64,000 bases of DNA from Siccibacter colletis (GTDB taxonomy: Bacteria > Pseudomonadota > Gammaproteobacteria > Enterobacterales > Enterobacteriaceae). A program made the position numbers and the translations under genes. The DNA is taken from the NCBI RefSeq assembly GCF_000696575.1, contig NZ_JMSQ01000003.1, forward strand, positions 109,365 to 173,364, read 5' to 3'. Under the pieces are notes generated by a model. The model saw only the letters and a program-made list of their open reading frames with translations, was not told where the DNA came from and searched no databases. Below, in pieces: positions 17,283-27,244 of this stretch. Within the stretch, counting starts at the first letter, position 1. Each line of letters begins with the position of its first letter.

Positions 17283-17732
17283 TCAGAACTGGCGTCGGGC
17301 GACCAGCCAGGCGCCAATCACCAGCAGCACCGCGCCGCACAGCGGCCCCACCAGCGCTCGCCAGGCTACGCCGTGGCTTCGGATCACATCCAGTACCAGG
17401 CCGCCGATAAGCTGGCTTGCCACCAGTACTGCAATGGTCGTCGCCGCACCGACGTGCTGATAGCCATTGATACTGGCGAAAACAAAAAATGACCCCAGCA
17501 GGCCGGGGATTAACGTCCACCACTTCACCGATGACGCCAGCTCATTCACCCCGGCGACGCCATTCTTAATCAGCAGGATTGAGATAAACAGCACGATGCC
17601 CACCAGCGAGTTGAGCAGCATGGCAATTAAAATGGTGGAAGAGGTCTGGGTAATGCGCACCATCAGCGTGTTCTGGATCACCAGCCCCATTCCGGCGCAG
17701 ATGAGAAACAGCAGGCTGAGCGACTGATTCAT
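17283..17732 (-). CDS. ydcZ: YdcZ, DMT-superfamily inner-membrane protein
   Basis: A 149-residue hydrophobic protein with four to five predicted helices, of the DUF606 branch of the drug/metabolite transporter superfamily. The pattern SLLFLICAGMGLVIQNTL at the start and IAVLVASQLIGGLVLD in the second half are typical. Such short members often act as dimers. It is translated from ATG 17732, which overlaps the mnaT stop by 4 bp, so the two are coupled. Substrate unknown. Confidence 0.9.
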   Translation of the reverse strand: MNQSLSLLFLICAGMGLVIQNTLMVRITQTSSTILIAMLLNSLVGIVLFISILLIKNGVAGVNELASSVKWWTLIPGLLGSFFVFASINGYQHVGAATTIAVLVASQLIGGLVLDVIRSHGVAWRALVGPLCGAVLLVIGAWLVARRQF

Positions 17733-18247
17733 CCGATGGCGTCCGGTTCGCTGCGCGTATCAAGCTGAAGCTGCATAAAGGTCAGGTCAAGCCAGCGTCC
17801 AAACTTGGTGCCCACCTGCGGCATCTGAGCGCTAATCACAAAGCCGAGCGACTGGTGCAGGGTGATGGAGGCGACGTTTTGCGCCTCGATCCCGGCCACC
17901 ATCACGTGTTTACCGATGGCGCGCGCCTCGTCAATCAGCTGCACCATCAGCGCGCGGCCAATGCCTTTTCCCTGATGATCCGGATGCACGTAGACCGAAT
18001 GCTCAACCGTGTGGCGAAAGCCGTCGAACGCGCGCCAGTCGCCGAATGACGCATAGCCCGTCACCTCACCGTTATCGTCCATCACCAGCACCGGATACCC
18101 GGCATTGCGGCGCGCCGCAAGCCACTCGACGCGGTTATGGGCATCAACAGTTTTATCATTCCAGATTGCAGCAGTATGCACGACGGCATGGTTGTAGATG
18201 GTGGCGATAGTCGGGCAGTCCTGCTCGGTGGCATGGCGGATAATCAT
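17729..18247 (-). CDS. mnaT: MnaT, L-amino acid N-acyltransferase
   Basis: A 172-residue GNAT-family enzyme. The acetyl-CoA-binding motif A is seen as SVYVHPDHQGKGIGRALM. It matches YncA/MnaT of E. coli in position and length; family members acetylate methionine, methionine derivatives and related amino acids, and include phosphinothricin acetyltransferase-like proteins. AGGTTTACCG precedes the start. It is the first gene of a two-gene unit with ydcZ, divergent from curA. Confidence 0.9.
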   Translation of the reverse strand: MIIRHATEQDCPTIATIYNHAVVHTAAIWNDKTVDAHNRVEWLAARRNAGYPVLVMDDNGEVTGYASFGDWRAFDGFRHTVEHSVYVHPDHQGKGIGRALMVQLIDEARAIGKHVMVAGIEAQNVASITLHQSLGFVISAQMPQVGTKFGRWLDLTFMQLQLDTRSEPDAIG

Positions 18248-18436
18248 CGGTAAACCTCAGGGAGAATACTGTTTTCGATACCCGATAATACGCCCGCGCA
18301 ACGGCGTACTGTCAATTTTTTTAACAAAAGAAAGTGCATGATTTTGCACTAATAACTGCATAAGCCGCAGAGTGCCAAACCGGGGGCGGCGAAGGCGTCT
18401 AGTATTAACAGACGATGTAAAAAAGAGGAGACACTG

Positions 18437-19468
18437 ATGAAACAGCAACAAAACCGCCGCTGGCTACTGGCCTCCCGTCCACATGGCGCACCGACGCCGG
18501 AAAACTTCCGCCTCGATACCACCGAGGTGCCGACGCCTGCCAATGGCGAAGTGCTGCTGCGCACGGTGTTTTTATCGCTCGACCCCTATATGCGCGGGCG
18601 CATGAGCGATGAGCCGTCGTACTCCGCGCCGGTGGAGCTGGGCGATGTTATGGTGGGCGGTACCGTCAGCCGGGTCGAAACCTCAAAGCTGGACGGCTTT
18701 GAAGAGGGCGACTGGGTGCTGGGCTACAGTGGCTGGCAGGACTATGCGCTGTCGGACGGCACCGGCCTGACCAACCTCGGTAAAAAACCGCATCGTCCAT
18801 CCTGGACGCTGGGCGTGCTGGGGATGCCGGGCTTTACCGCCTACATGGGCCTGCTGGATATCGGCCAGCCGAAAGAGGGCGAAACCCTGGTGGTGGCCGC
18901 CGCGACCGGCCCGGTGGGTGCCACGGTGGGCCAGATCGGTAAGATCAAAGGCTGTCGCGTGGTCGGGATCGCCGGGGGCATCGAAAAATGCCGTCACGCG
19001 ATTGAAACTCTGGGCTTTGACGTCTGCATCGATCACCGGGCGGACGATTTCGAACAGCAGCTGAAGCAGGCCTGTCCGCAGGGTATCGACGTCTATTACG
19101 AGAACGTCGGCGGGAAGGTGTTCGATGCGGTACTCCCGCTGCTCAACACGGCCGCCCGCGTGCCGATCTGCGGCCTGGTGGCCGGTTACAACAGTACCGA
19201 ACTGCCGGCCGGGCCGGACCGCCTGCCGCTGCTGATGGGCACCATGCTGAAAAAACGTCTGCGCATGCAGGGGTTCATCATTAATCAGGATTACGGCCAC
19301 CGCTTCGACGAGTTCTTCTCTGAGATGTCGCGCTGGGTGGAAGAGGGCAAAATCCACTACCGCGAGCAGATGGTTGACGCGCTGGAAAACGCCCCGGAAA
19401 CCCTGATTGGTCTGCTGGAAGGGAAAAACTTCGGCAAAGTGGTGATTCGCGTCGCCGACGACGCATAA
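18437..19468 (+). CDS. curA: CurA, NADPH-dependent curcumin/enone reductase
   Basis: A 343-residue zinc-free medium-chain dehydrogenase/reductase. The NADPH-binding motif AAATGPVGATVGQIGKIKGC lies near residue 155. DPYMRGRMSD and the YYENVGGKVFDAVLP segment are typical of the leukotriene B4 dehydrogenase/CurA branch. E. coli CurA reduces curcumin in two steps, and related enzymes reduce alkenals. AGAGGAGAC lies eight bases before ATG. Its neighbours mnaT (divergent) and an McbR-like regulator further on match E. coli, but 9.4 kb of peptide/sulfur genes separates it from that regulator. Confidence 0.92.
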   Translation: MKQQQNRRWLLASRPHGAPTPENFRLDTTEVPTPANGEVLLRTVFLSLDPYMRGRMSDEPSYSAPVELGDVMVGGTVSRVETSKLDGFEEGDWVLGYSGWQDYALSDGTGLTNLGKKPHRPSWTLGVLGMPGFTAYMGLLDIGQPKEGETLVVAAATGPVGATVGQIGKIKGCRVVGIAGGIEKCRHAIETLGFDVCIDHRADDFEQQLKQACPQGIDVYYENVGGKVFDAVLPLLNTAARVPICGLVAGYNSTELPAGPDRLPLLMGTMLKKRLRMQGFIINQDYGHRFDEFFSEMSRWVEEGKIHYREQMVDALENAPETLIGLLEGKNFGKVVIRVADDA

Positions 19469-19474
19469 TCCCTG

Positions 19475-19498
19475 CGGGCGGCGGTGCGCCGTCGCCCG
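19475..19498 (+). terminator. GC-rich hairpin after curA
   Basis: A 10-bp stem with one G-T pair (CGGGCGGCGG with CCGTCGCCCG side, loop TGCG) lies 6 bases past the curA stop. No T-run follows, so it is a weak terminator or mRNA-stabilising hairpin. Confidence 0.45.
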
Positions 19499-19599
19499 TT
19501 CAAAATGGTATAACCCATCATAAAATCGACTGAATAACGTCTTGTTCCCGTCGCCCGCAGCCGATATGCTCGAAAATCGGTTGCAAACGGGAAACGCCA

Positions 19600-21222
<1,623 letters not shown>

Positions 21223-21259
21223 AGCCAGCGGGCGCGTGGCACCCGGCATTAACCGGGCA

Positions 21260-22069
21260 TCAGGGCGCTGTTGGCAGTTCGTGGTGTTCGGCCCATTCGT
21301 GCCATGAGCCGACATACACCGCCAGGTCACGAAAGCCGGCGTATTTCAGCGCGGCGTACACCGTTGCGGCGCGCGCGCCACGATGGCAAAAGCTGATAAT
21401 GCGCTGGTCAGGTGAAAATCCCGCGTCACGGGCGAGGGCGCGGATCTCCGCCGCCGGGCGAAACTTCCCGTCTTCAATCACCTCCTCCCAGAACAGCAAT
21501 TTTGCCCCCGGAATACGCCCGGCACGGGCGCAGCAGTCGTGGGCGAAGCTGCCGTCGTGCTCGGTGGGACGGCGCGCATCGAGGATCACCGTATTTACCC
21601 CGTCCGCTGCCAGCACCTCTTCCCGACTGGCGACCCGCTCGCGGTGGAAACCCGCAGCTTTATCCGCTCCGGGTTGGGGAGCAAGCAGCGTATGCCCGCC
21701 GCTGCCGGGCGTCAGCTCGCCACCGGCGTCGCGCCAGGCGCGCAGACCGCCGTTCAGGATCAGTGCATCCTCCCGCCCGGTCAGCCAGTGAAACCAGGCA
21801 CCACGCGGGGCACGCATACCGGTTTCCTCTTCAAACCACACCGGCGTATGCCCCTCAGTGCCGAGCGACAGCCAGGCCTGCTGAAACGCACCGGCCATCG
21901 CGGCGATCTCCTGCTCGCTGGAGTCAGGAATGAAATAGTCGTAAACGTTAAACGCGCTGGCATCCGGCAGCGTTGCCGCACGCCATGCTTCGCTGTCACG
22001 CGCATCCAGCAGGGTAAAACGTTCGCCTGCCGCGAGTCGCGCCCGCAGCTCGGCGGCTTCAATCAGCAT
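21260..22069 (-). CDS. Two-domain rhodanese sulfurtransferase
   Basis: A 269-residue protein with tandem rhodanese domains. The N-terminal one (LLDARDSEAWRAATLPDA) looks inactive. The C-terminal one has the active-site loop IISFCHRGARAAT, with the persulfide-forming Cys near residue 217. This layout resembles thiosulfate or 3-mercaptopyruvate sulfurtransferases. ATG 22069 with AGGAGCTGTG upstream is chosen; it overlaps the cyclodeaminase-like gene by 11 bp. As last gene of an operon containing a D-cysteine desulfhydrase-like enzyme, it may dispose of sulfane sulfur or mercaptopyruvate. The C-terminal loop is CHRGARA rather than the SseA-like CGSGVTA, so the donor is unclear. Confidence 0.85.
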   Translation of the reverse strand: MLIEAAELRARLAAGERFTLLDARDSEAWRAATLPDASAFNVYDYFIPDSSEQEIAAMAGAFQQAWLSLGTEGHTPVWFEEETGMRAPRGAWFHWLTGREDALILNGGLRAWRDAGGELTPGSGGHTLLAPQPGADKAAGFHRERVASREEVLAADGVNTVILDARRPTEHDGSFAHDCCARAGRIPGAKLLFWEEVIEDGKFRPAAEIRALARDAGFSPDQRIISFCHRGARAATVYAALKYAGFRDLAVYVGSWHEWAEHHELPTAP

Positions 22070-23075
22070 CCACAGCTCCTTGTTCAGCGCTGGCCCCAAA
22101 GGGGAGCAGCGTGCCGACGTGCTGTGCTTCGGCTCGCTCCAGCACCCTGGAGGCCAGCGCAATATCAAATATGTTGAGACCAAAGGAATTAAAATAAACC
22201 CGCGCCTCAGCCGGGGGGCGCCAGCCATCGATAATCAAATGGGTCAGATCGGCGCTTACCGCTTCCGGGGCGAAGCCGCCGCTGCGAAACAGCTGAAACA
22301 GGCTCTTGGCACTGACGTGGCAGAAGTCACCCCAGGCATCCACCACCACGCGATCGGCCAGCTCCAGGGTGGCGAACGCGGCTTCGTGATAGCCGATCTG
22401 CATCACCAGCGTCCCCGGACGGAAAAACGCCGGGGTAATCCAGGGCTCGGCTGCGCTGGTGCAGGTCAGCAGCGCGTCATACGGCAGCGTGCTGGCCTCA
22501 TCAAGGGTAGCGACCGGCGTGACCGGGAACGGCAGCGGGTCGATGTCGGCCAGCAGCGCTGTGAGGTTGTCCGGCGTGCGGTTCCAGCACCAGAGCTGTT
22601 TCAGATCGGGGAAGTGAACCCGCAGCATTTCCAGATGCGCGCGCGCCTGCACGCCCGCACCCGCCAGCAGCACCCGCGTCACCGGACGCGGCGCGGCGGT
22701 GCGTAGCACCAGGGCAGACACCGCGGCGGTGCGAACGGCGGTTAAACCGCTGCTCTCCACCAGGCCGACCGGCAGGCCGTTATCCGCCCGGTTGATCAGC
22801 GTCATCGCCATCGCCTGGGGCAGATCGTCCCCGATATCCGGGCGGTGCGCCGTCCACTTCACCCCGGTGGCGTTAAAGCGCCCGCCGAGCCGGGCGGGCA
22901 GGGCATATACCTTGCCGCGCGGGGTATCGAGATCGACATGGGTTTCCGCGGGCATGACGGCTGCGCCCTCACGCATCAGACGCACCGCGTCCGTCACGTC
23001 CTGCAACGCCAGCCGCGGGTCCAGCCCGCCCAGGGTCGCCACCTGATGATGGTTGAGATAACGCAGCTGTGGCAT
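22059..23075 (-). CDS. Ornithine cyclodeaminase / mu-crystallin family protein
   Basis: This 338-residue enzyme has the family substrate region (GVKWTAHRPDI, with Lys and Arg expected to hold the carboxylate) and a Rossmann segment VLLAGAGVQARAHLEML near residue 130. Family members include ornithine cyclodeaminase, alanine dehydrogenase, ketimine reductase and SbnB. The start is 1 base after the stop of the PLP enzyme, so translation is coupled. In this context a role in reducing or deaminating an imino or amino acid released from a peptide, or a thiazolidine/ketimine-type sulfur compound, is plausible but not shown. Confidence 0.85.
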   Translation of the reverse strand: MPQLRYLNHHQVATLGGLDPRLALQDVTDAVRLMREGAAVMPAETHVDLDTPRGKVYALPARLGGRFNATGVKWTAHRPDIGDDLPQAMAMTLINRADNGLPVGLVESSGLTAVRTAAVSALVLRTAAPRPVTRVLLAGAGVQARAHLEMLRVHFPDLKQLWCWNRTPDNLTALLADIDPLPFPVTPVATLDEASTLPYDALLTCTSAAEPWITPAFFRPGTLVMQIGYHEAAFATLELADRVVVDAWGDFCHVSAKSLFQLFRSGGFAPEAVSADLTHLIIDGWRPPAEARVYFNSFGLNIFDIALASRVLERAEAQHVGTLLPFGASAEQGAVDAD

Positions 23076-23076
23076 A

Positions 23077-24075
23077 TCAGTGCTCCAGAATCTGCCTGGC
23101 GAAGGGATAAAGCGCCGGGGAGCCGCCGCAGTGAACGAAAATCACCTCGCTGCCCGGAGCGATGCGCTGCTGCTGCGCCAGGGAAATCAGGCCGTGCATC
23201 GCTTTACCCGTGTACACCGGGTCGAGCAGGACGCCCTCGGCCTGCGCCGCGCGGTAGATCGCCTCGATCCCGCCTTCAGAAGGAATGCCGTAGGCCTGGC
23301 CGACGTACTCTTCCTCAATCCAGATGTCCTCCGGCGACCAGCGTTGCGGCCACTGCAGCAGGTCCGCACACTCCTGAGCCATGCGCGAAATGCGCTCCTG
23401 GAACCACGGTGCTTTGGCGCTGACGCTGATGCCGACGATACGCGTGTTCGGCCAGTAGCGGCGCGCGCCGACATACAGCCCGGCCAGCGTGCCGCCTGAG
23501 CCGGTAGGGGCGACAATCACATCCGGGTCCGGCAGGCCCAGCGCTTTACGCTGCGCATCCATCTCTTCCACGGCGCGGACATAGCCCAGCGCCCCCAGCG
23601 GGGTTGCACCGCCTAACGGGATAATCATCGCTTTTTCGCCGCGCGCCCTGGCGTTATCGGCATGCGCCTGCATCGCCCCGTCAATCAGGGTGAAGTAGTC
23701 GTCCGGGTCAAGAAACTCCAGCTCGGCCCCAAACAGGCGATCGAGCAGCAGGTTACCCTGATAGTGCTCTGGCGGGTTGCCGCGCAGCACCAGTACCGGA
23801 CGCATACTGAATTTACGCGCGGCGGCCGCCACCATGCGGGCGTGGTTGGACTGATGCCCGCCGGTGGTGATCACCACTTCCACGCCGTTGCGGCACGCTT
23901 CCGCCATCAGATATTCCAGCTTGCGCACCTTGTTGCCGCCGCCGCCGAAGCCGCTGTAGTCATCGCGCTTGATCTGCAAACTGATCCCCAGCTCTTTGCT
24001 CAGCCCCGGCAGGGTTTCAAGCGGTGTCGGGAAAAATCCCAGTGCTACACGTTCAAAATCATCAACGTTTTTCAT
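23077..24075 (-). CDS. PLP-dependent D-cysteine desulfhydrase / ACC deaminase-like enzyme
   Basis: A 332-residue fold type II PLP enzyme. The Schiff-base Lys lies in GGGGNKVRKLEYLM near residue 50. TTGGHQSNHARM is the adjacent substrate/cofactor loop, and VAPTGSGGTLAG binds the PLP phosphate. The pattern fits the D-cysteine desulfhydrase (DcyD)/1-aminocyclopropane-1-carboxylate deaminase group, which release ammonia from small amino acids, with sulfide in the case of D-cysteine. Genes for a sulfurtransferase downstream and an M20 peptidase and importer upstream favour a sulfur amino acid substrate. Confidence 0.87.
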   Translation of the reverse strand: MKNVDDFERVALGFFPTPLETLPGLSKELGISLQIKRDDYSGFGGGGNKVRKLEYLMAEACRNGVEVVITTGGHQSNHARMVAAAARKFSMRPVLVLRGNPPEHYQGNLLLDRLFGAELEFLDPDDYFTLIDGAMQAHADNARARGEKAMIIPLGGATPLGALGYVRAVEEMDAQRKALGLPDPDVIVAPTGSGGTLAGLYVGARRYWPNTRIVGISVSAKAPWFQERISRMAQECADLLQWPQRWSPEDIWIEEEYVGQAYGIPSEGGIEAIYRAAQAEGVLLDPVYTGKAMHGLISLAQQQRIAPGSEVIFVHCGGSPALYPFARQILEH

Positions 24076-24133
24076 TTTATCTTCCCGTTACTGATGGGTT
24101 TCCCGGATGAGGCACAGGCCGGATGTCCGGCAG

Positions 24134-25483
24134 TTAAAAAGCCAGTAGCCAGTCGCTGAGCGACTGCTGAAAACGCTGCAGTCCCTGCAACGTGACGAAT
24201 TCATTCACGCCGTGCGCGTTGCCGCCGTAGCCGAGGCCGCCAATCAAAAAAGCGGGGGCAATGGGGGCAAAGGCATAGGCAGGGGCGCAGCCGGGCGCCC
24301 ACGGCCAGATTTGCGGGCGAGCCTGCTGTTGGTGATAGCTGTTCATCAGCTCCATCACCCCGATATCGTCGATACTGAAGCGGTGACCCGGATAGCTGTC
24401 GTCAAGCACCAACTGAGCGCCGGCGAGCGCCGGATCGGCAAGCTGAGCTTTGATGCGTTCCAGCAGGGCATCTTTATCGATCCCCGGCGGGGTGCGCAGC
24501 GCGAGTTCGGCGCAGGCCAGCGGCGGTATAATGCCGCGGCCGCCCTGGGGTGAGGTATAGATGTCGGGAATGGTCAGCACCGCGCTGCCCAGTAGGTGGG
24601 CTAACGCGTTCCAGGGGTCGGTATCAATAGTGAGCCGTTCGCTGCGACGCATGATCAGCTCATCGCGGATGCTGAACTGCGCGGCCAGCTCGTCGAGAAT
24701 ATCGGCGGCTTCGCCGGTGACCGGTTCGGTGTGCAGCACGCCATTGGCGTGTGCCGGGGCGATGGCGTTGAGCGCTTCGACCATGCGCCAGGCCGGGTTG
24801 GCGATCCATGCCGCGTTACTGGCATGAATGGCGGCACGGGGGCCGCCCCAGCTGCCGCCTTCAACCTTCAGCCGTCCTGTGGTCATGCCGGTAAAGCCCA
24901 GGTAGAGTCGCGGTGCGCCGCCACCGTATTCGCACAGCGACGGGAACAGCACCGCCTCTGCCGGCGCGATGGGGCACGGCTGTTGGCTGAGGTAGCGCCG
25001 CAGGTTGCCGCTGCCGATCTCCTCTTCGCCTTCGAGAATGATTTCAATATTGGTGTGCAGGCGTTCGGTGAGCCACAGATCGCGCACCGTCATCAGCATC
25101 CCGGCCAGCGGGCCTTTGTTGTTCTCGGCCCCGCGGGCGATATAAACGTCGCCCTTGTCATCCCAGTGACGAATCCCACCCTCAAACGGCGGTACGTCCC
25201 AGCCCTCATCGCTGGCGGGCATCACGTCGTACATGTTGTACAGCACCACGGTGGTGGGGGCATTAATGTCGATGCGCACATGGACCAGCGGCGGGCCGTG
25301 TTCGTCCGGCTGGTCGGCCACAGGCAGCACCACCTCAGCCTCAACTTCGTCAATCAGCCAGTTTTCCAGCCAGGCGGCAAGCTGCCGCTGGGCGTCCCGT
25401 TGCCCCGCCACGCTGCGAAACGGGGTCAGTTGTTCAAGCAGGTCGAGGGTTGCAGCCAGCGTGTGATGCGGCAGCCCGGTCAT
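24134..25483 (-). CDS. M20-family metallopeptidase / amidohydrolase
   Basis: A 449-residue enzyme with M20 motifs: VVLYNMYDVMPAS (the GHxDVVP position, with Tyr-Asn-Met instead of Gly-His), ARGAENNKGPLAGML and LEGEEEIGSGN with the general-base Glu. The replacement of the usual His ligand in the first motif (MYDVMP) is notable and also occurs in a subgroup of M20 proteins, so activity is not excluded. Family members hydrolyse dipeptides or N-acyl amino acids. The start overlaps the permease stop by 4 bp. It likely cleaves the compound imported by the ABC system. Confidence 0.85.
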   Translation of the reverse strand: MTGLPHHTLAATLDLLEQLTPFRSVAGQRDAQRQLAAWLENWLIDEVEAEVVLPVADQPDEHGPPLVHVRIDINAPTTVVLYNMYDVMPASDEGWDVPPFEGGIRHWDDKGDVYIARGAENNKGPLAGMLMTVRDLWLTERLHTNIEIILEGEEEIGSGNLRRYLSQQPCPIAPAEAVLFPSLCEYGGGAPRLYLGFTGMTTGRLKVEGGSWGGPRAAIHASNAAWIANPAWRMVEALNAIAPAHANGVLHTEPVTGEAADILDELAAQFSIRDELIMRRSERLTIDTDPWNALAHLLGSAVLTIPDIYTSPQGGRGIIPPLACAELALRTPPGIDKDALLERIKAQLADPALAGAQLVLDDSYPGHRFSIDDIGVMELMNSYHQQQARPQIWPWAPGCAPAYAFAPIAPAFLIGGLGYGGNAHGVNEFVTLQGLQRFQQSLSDWLLAF

Positions 25484-26394
25484 AAGCGGATCCTTGGGTT
25501 TAACACGACGTAAAGCAGGTCAATCACCAGATTGACCACCACAAATACCACAGCGGCGAGCAGGACGATGGCCTGCACCAGCGGGAAATCCCGGTTCTGA
25601 ATCGCCTGCACCGCCAGACGCCCGATACCGGGCCAGGCGAAGATAATCTCGGTCACCAGCGCGCCGCCGAGCAGCGAGGCGAAATACATGCCCTGTACGG
25701 TGACCACCGGGATCAGGGCGTTGCGCAGCCCGTGGCGGATCAGAATGCGCCAGGCGCTCAGCCCTTTCGCCTGGGCGGTGCGGATGTAGTCCTGATGCAG
25801 AACGTCAATCAGGCTGGCGCGCACCAGACGAGCGATAGCGCTCATGTAGTAGGCACCCAGGCTGACTGCGGGCATGATGAGATGGGTGAGATCGCCATAG
25901 CCGCTGGAGGGCAGCAGGCGCAGTTGCAGGCTGAAGAACAGGATCATCAACAGGCCAAGCCAGAATACCGGAATAGCCTGGCCGCTGAAGGCCAGCAGGC
26001 GGGCGATAAGATCCCAGACGCTGTTGCGCCATACCGCGCTCACCAGACCGAGCAGCAGGCCGGCTGCGGTACTCCAGCCGAGGGCGGTGACGGCAAGCAG
26101 CACCGTGGCCGGGACGCGTTCCCCGATCAGGGTGGTGACCGGCTGGTCATAGCGCAGGGACTGGCCCATATCGCCCTGCAGCAGGTTGCCAAGATACTGG
26201 CCGTACTGCCAGAGCAGCGGCTGGTCAAACCCCATGCTGTGACGAAACTGGTCGATCTCCTGCTGGCTTGCGCCGGGTGGCATCATGATGGCCGCCGGAT
26301 CGCCGGTTAAGTGCAGGCTGAAGAAAATCAGCAGCGAGACGCCAAACAGCACCAGCACCGACTGACCGAGGCGGGAGAGTAAATAACGCGCCAT
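25480..26394 (-). CDS. Peptide ABC transporter permease (DppB-like)
   Basis: A 304-residue inner-membrane permease of the binding-protein-dependent family. MARYLLSRLGQSVLVLFGVSLLIFF begins the N-terminal helix typical of DppB. The EAA loop is HQDYIRTAQAKGLSAWRILIRHGLRNALIPV near residue 200, which contacts the ATPase. It lies one base after the second permease gene and overlaps the M20 gene by 4 bp. Confidence 0.93.
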   Translation of the reverse strand: MARYLLSRLGQSVLVLFGVSLLIFFSLHLTGDPAAIMMPPGASQQEIDQFRHSMGFDQPLLWQYGQYLGNLLQGDMGQSLRYDQPVTTLIGERVPATVLLAVTALGWSTAAGLLLGLVSAVWRNSVWDLIARLLAFSGQAIPVFWLGLLMILFFSLQLRLLPSSGYGDLTHLIMPAVSLGAYYMSAIARLVRASLIDVLHQDYIRTAQAKGLSAWRILIRHGLRNALIPVVTVQGMYFASLLGGALVTEIIFAWPGIGRLAVQAIQNRDFPLVQAIVLLAAVVFVVVNLVIDLLYVVLNPRIRL

Positions 26395-26395
26395 A

Positions 26396-27244
26396 TCAGT
26401 CGAGCCTCGTGTGGGTTTTGCGCAGCAGATGGTCGCCGAGCAGGTTGCAGCCGATCACCAGCATGGCGATCACCACGCCCGGCCAGAACACCAGCCACTG
26501 GGCCAGCAGCATGTAGGAGCGGCCTTCGCCAATCAGATTGCCGAGCGTCGGTGTCGGGGGCTGAATGCCCATGCCGAGAAAGCCGATCGAGGCTTCCAGC
26601 ACGATAAGGCGCGGAATATCGAGAGTGAGCAGCACCACCAGCGGCGTCGCCAGGTTTGGCAACACGTGGCGCAGCAGAATACGCGGTGTGGAGAAGCCCA
26701 TCGCTTTTACCGCGTCGATGTACTCCAGCTCGCGGATCTCAAGGGTTTTGGCGCGCGCCACGCGGGCGTAAATCGCCCAGCTGGTCACGCCCATGATGAC
26801 AATAATGTTGGTCAGGGTGGTGCCAAACAGCGCCATCACCAGCAGGATCAGCAGAATAAACGGCACCGCGAGCTGAATGTCCATCAGGCGCATGATCAGG
26901 GCATCAACCCAGCCGCCAAGATAGCCGGCCAGCATGCCGAGCAGCGTGCCGATAACCGCAGCAATCGCCGCCGCGACCAGCACCACAAACAGCGACAGGC
27001 GCGCGCCGGAAAGAATACGCGCCAGCAGATCGCGACCCAGCTGATCGGTGCCGAGCCAGTGTCCTTCACTGCCGGGTGGCTGGAACATGGCAACCAGATT
27101 GTTGGTCAACGGGTCGGGTAACGGTAACCAGGGCGCCAGCAGCGCCCCGATAATGACTACCGCGATCAGGACTCCACCGACCACACCGTCGCCATGGAAG
27201 CGGCGACGGGCAGGGCGCGAACGTTTACGGCCAGTAAAAATCAT
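26396..27244 (-). CDS. Peptide ABC transporter permease (DppC-like)
   Basis: A 282-residue permease with a cytoplasmic basic N-terminus (RKRSRPARRR), then about six helices. GTDQLGRDLLARILSGARLSL is the DppC-type signature and YIDAVKAMGFSTPRILLRHVLPN the EAA loop. It pairs with the DppB-like permease just downstream. It overlaps the binding-protein stop by 4 bp. Confidence 0.93.
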   Translation of the reverse strand: MIFTGRKRSRPARRRFHGDGVVGGVLIAVVIIGALLAPWLPLPDPLTNNLVAMFQPPGSEGHWLGTDQLGRDLLARILSGARLSLFVVLVAAAIAAVIGTLLGMLAGYLGGWVDALIMRLMDIQLAVPFILLILLVMALFGTTLTNIIVIMGVTSWAIYARVARAKTLEIRELEYIDAVKAMGFSTPRILLRHVLPNLATPLVVLLTLDIPRLIVLEASIGFLGMGIQPPTPTLGNLIGEGRSYMLLAQWLVFWPGVVIAMLVIGCNLLGDHLLRKTHTRLD

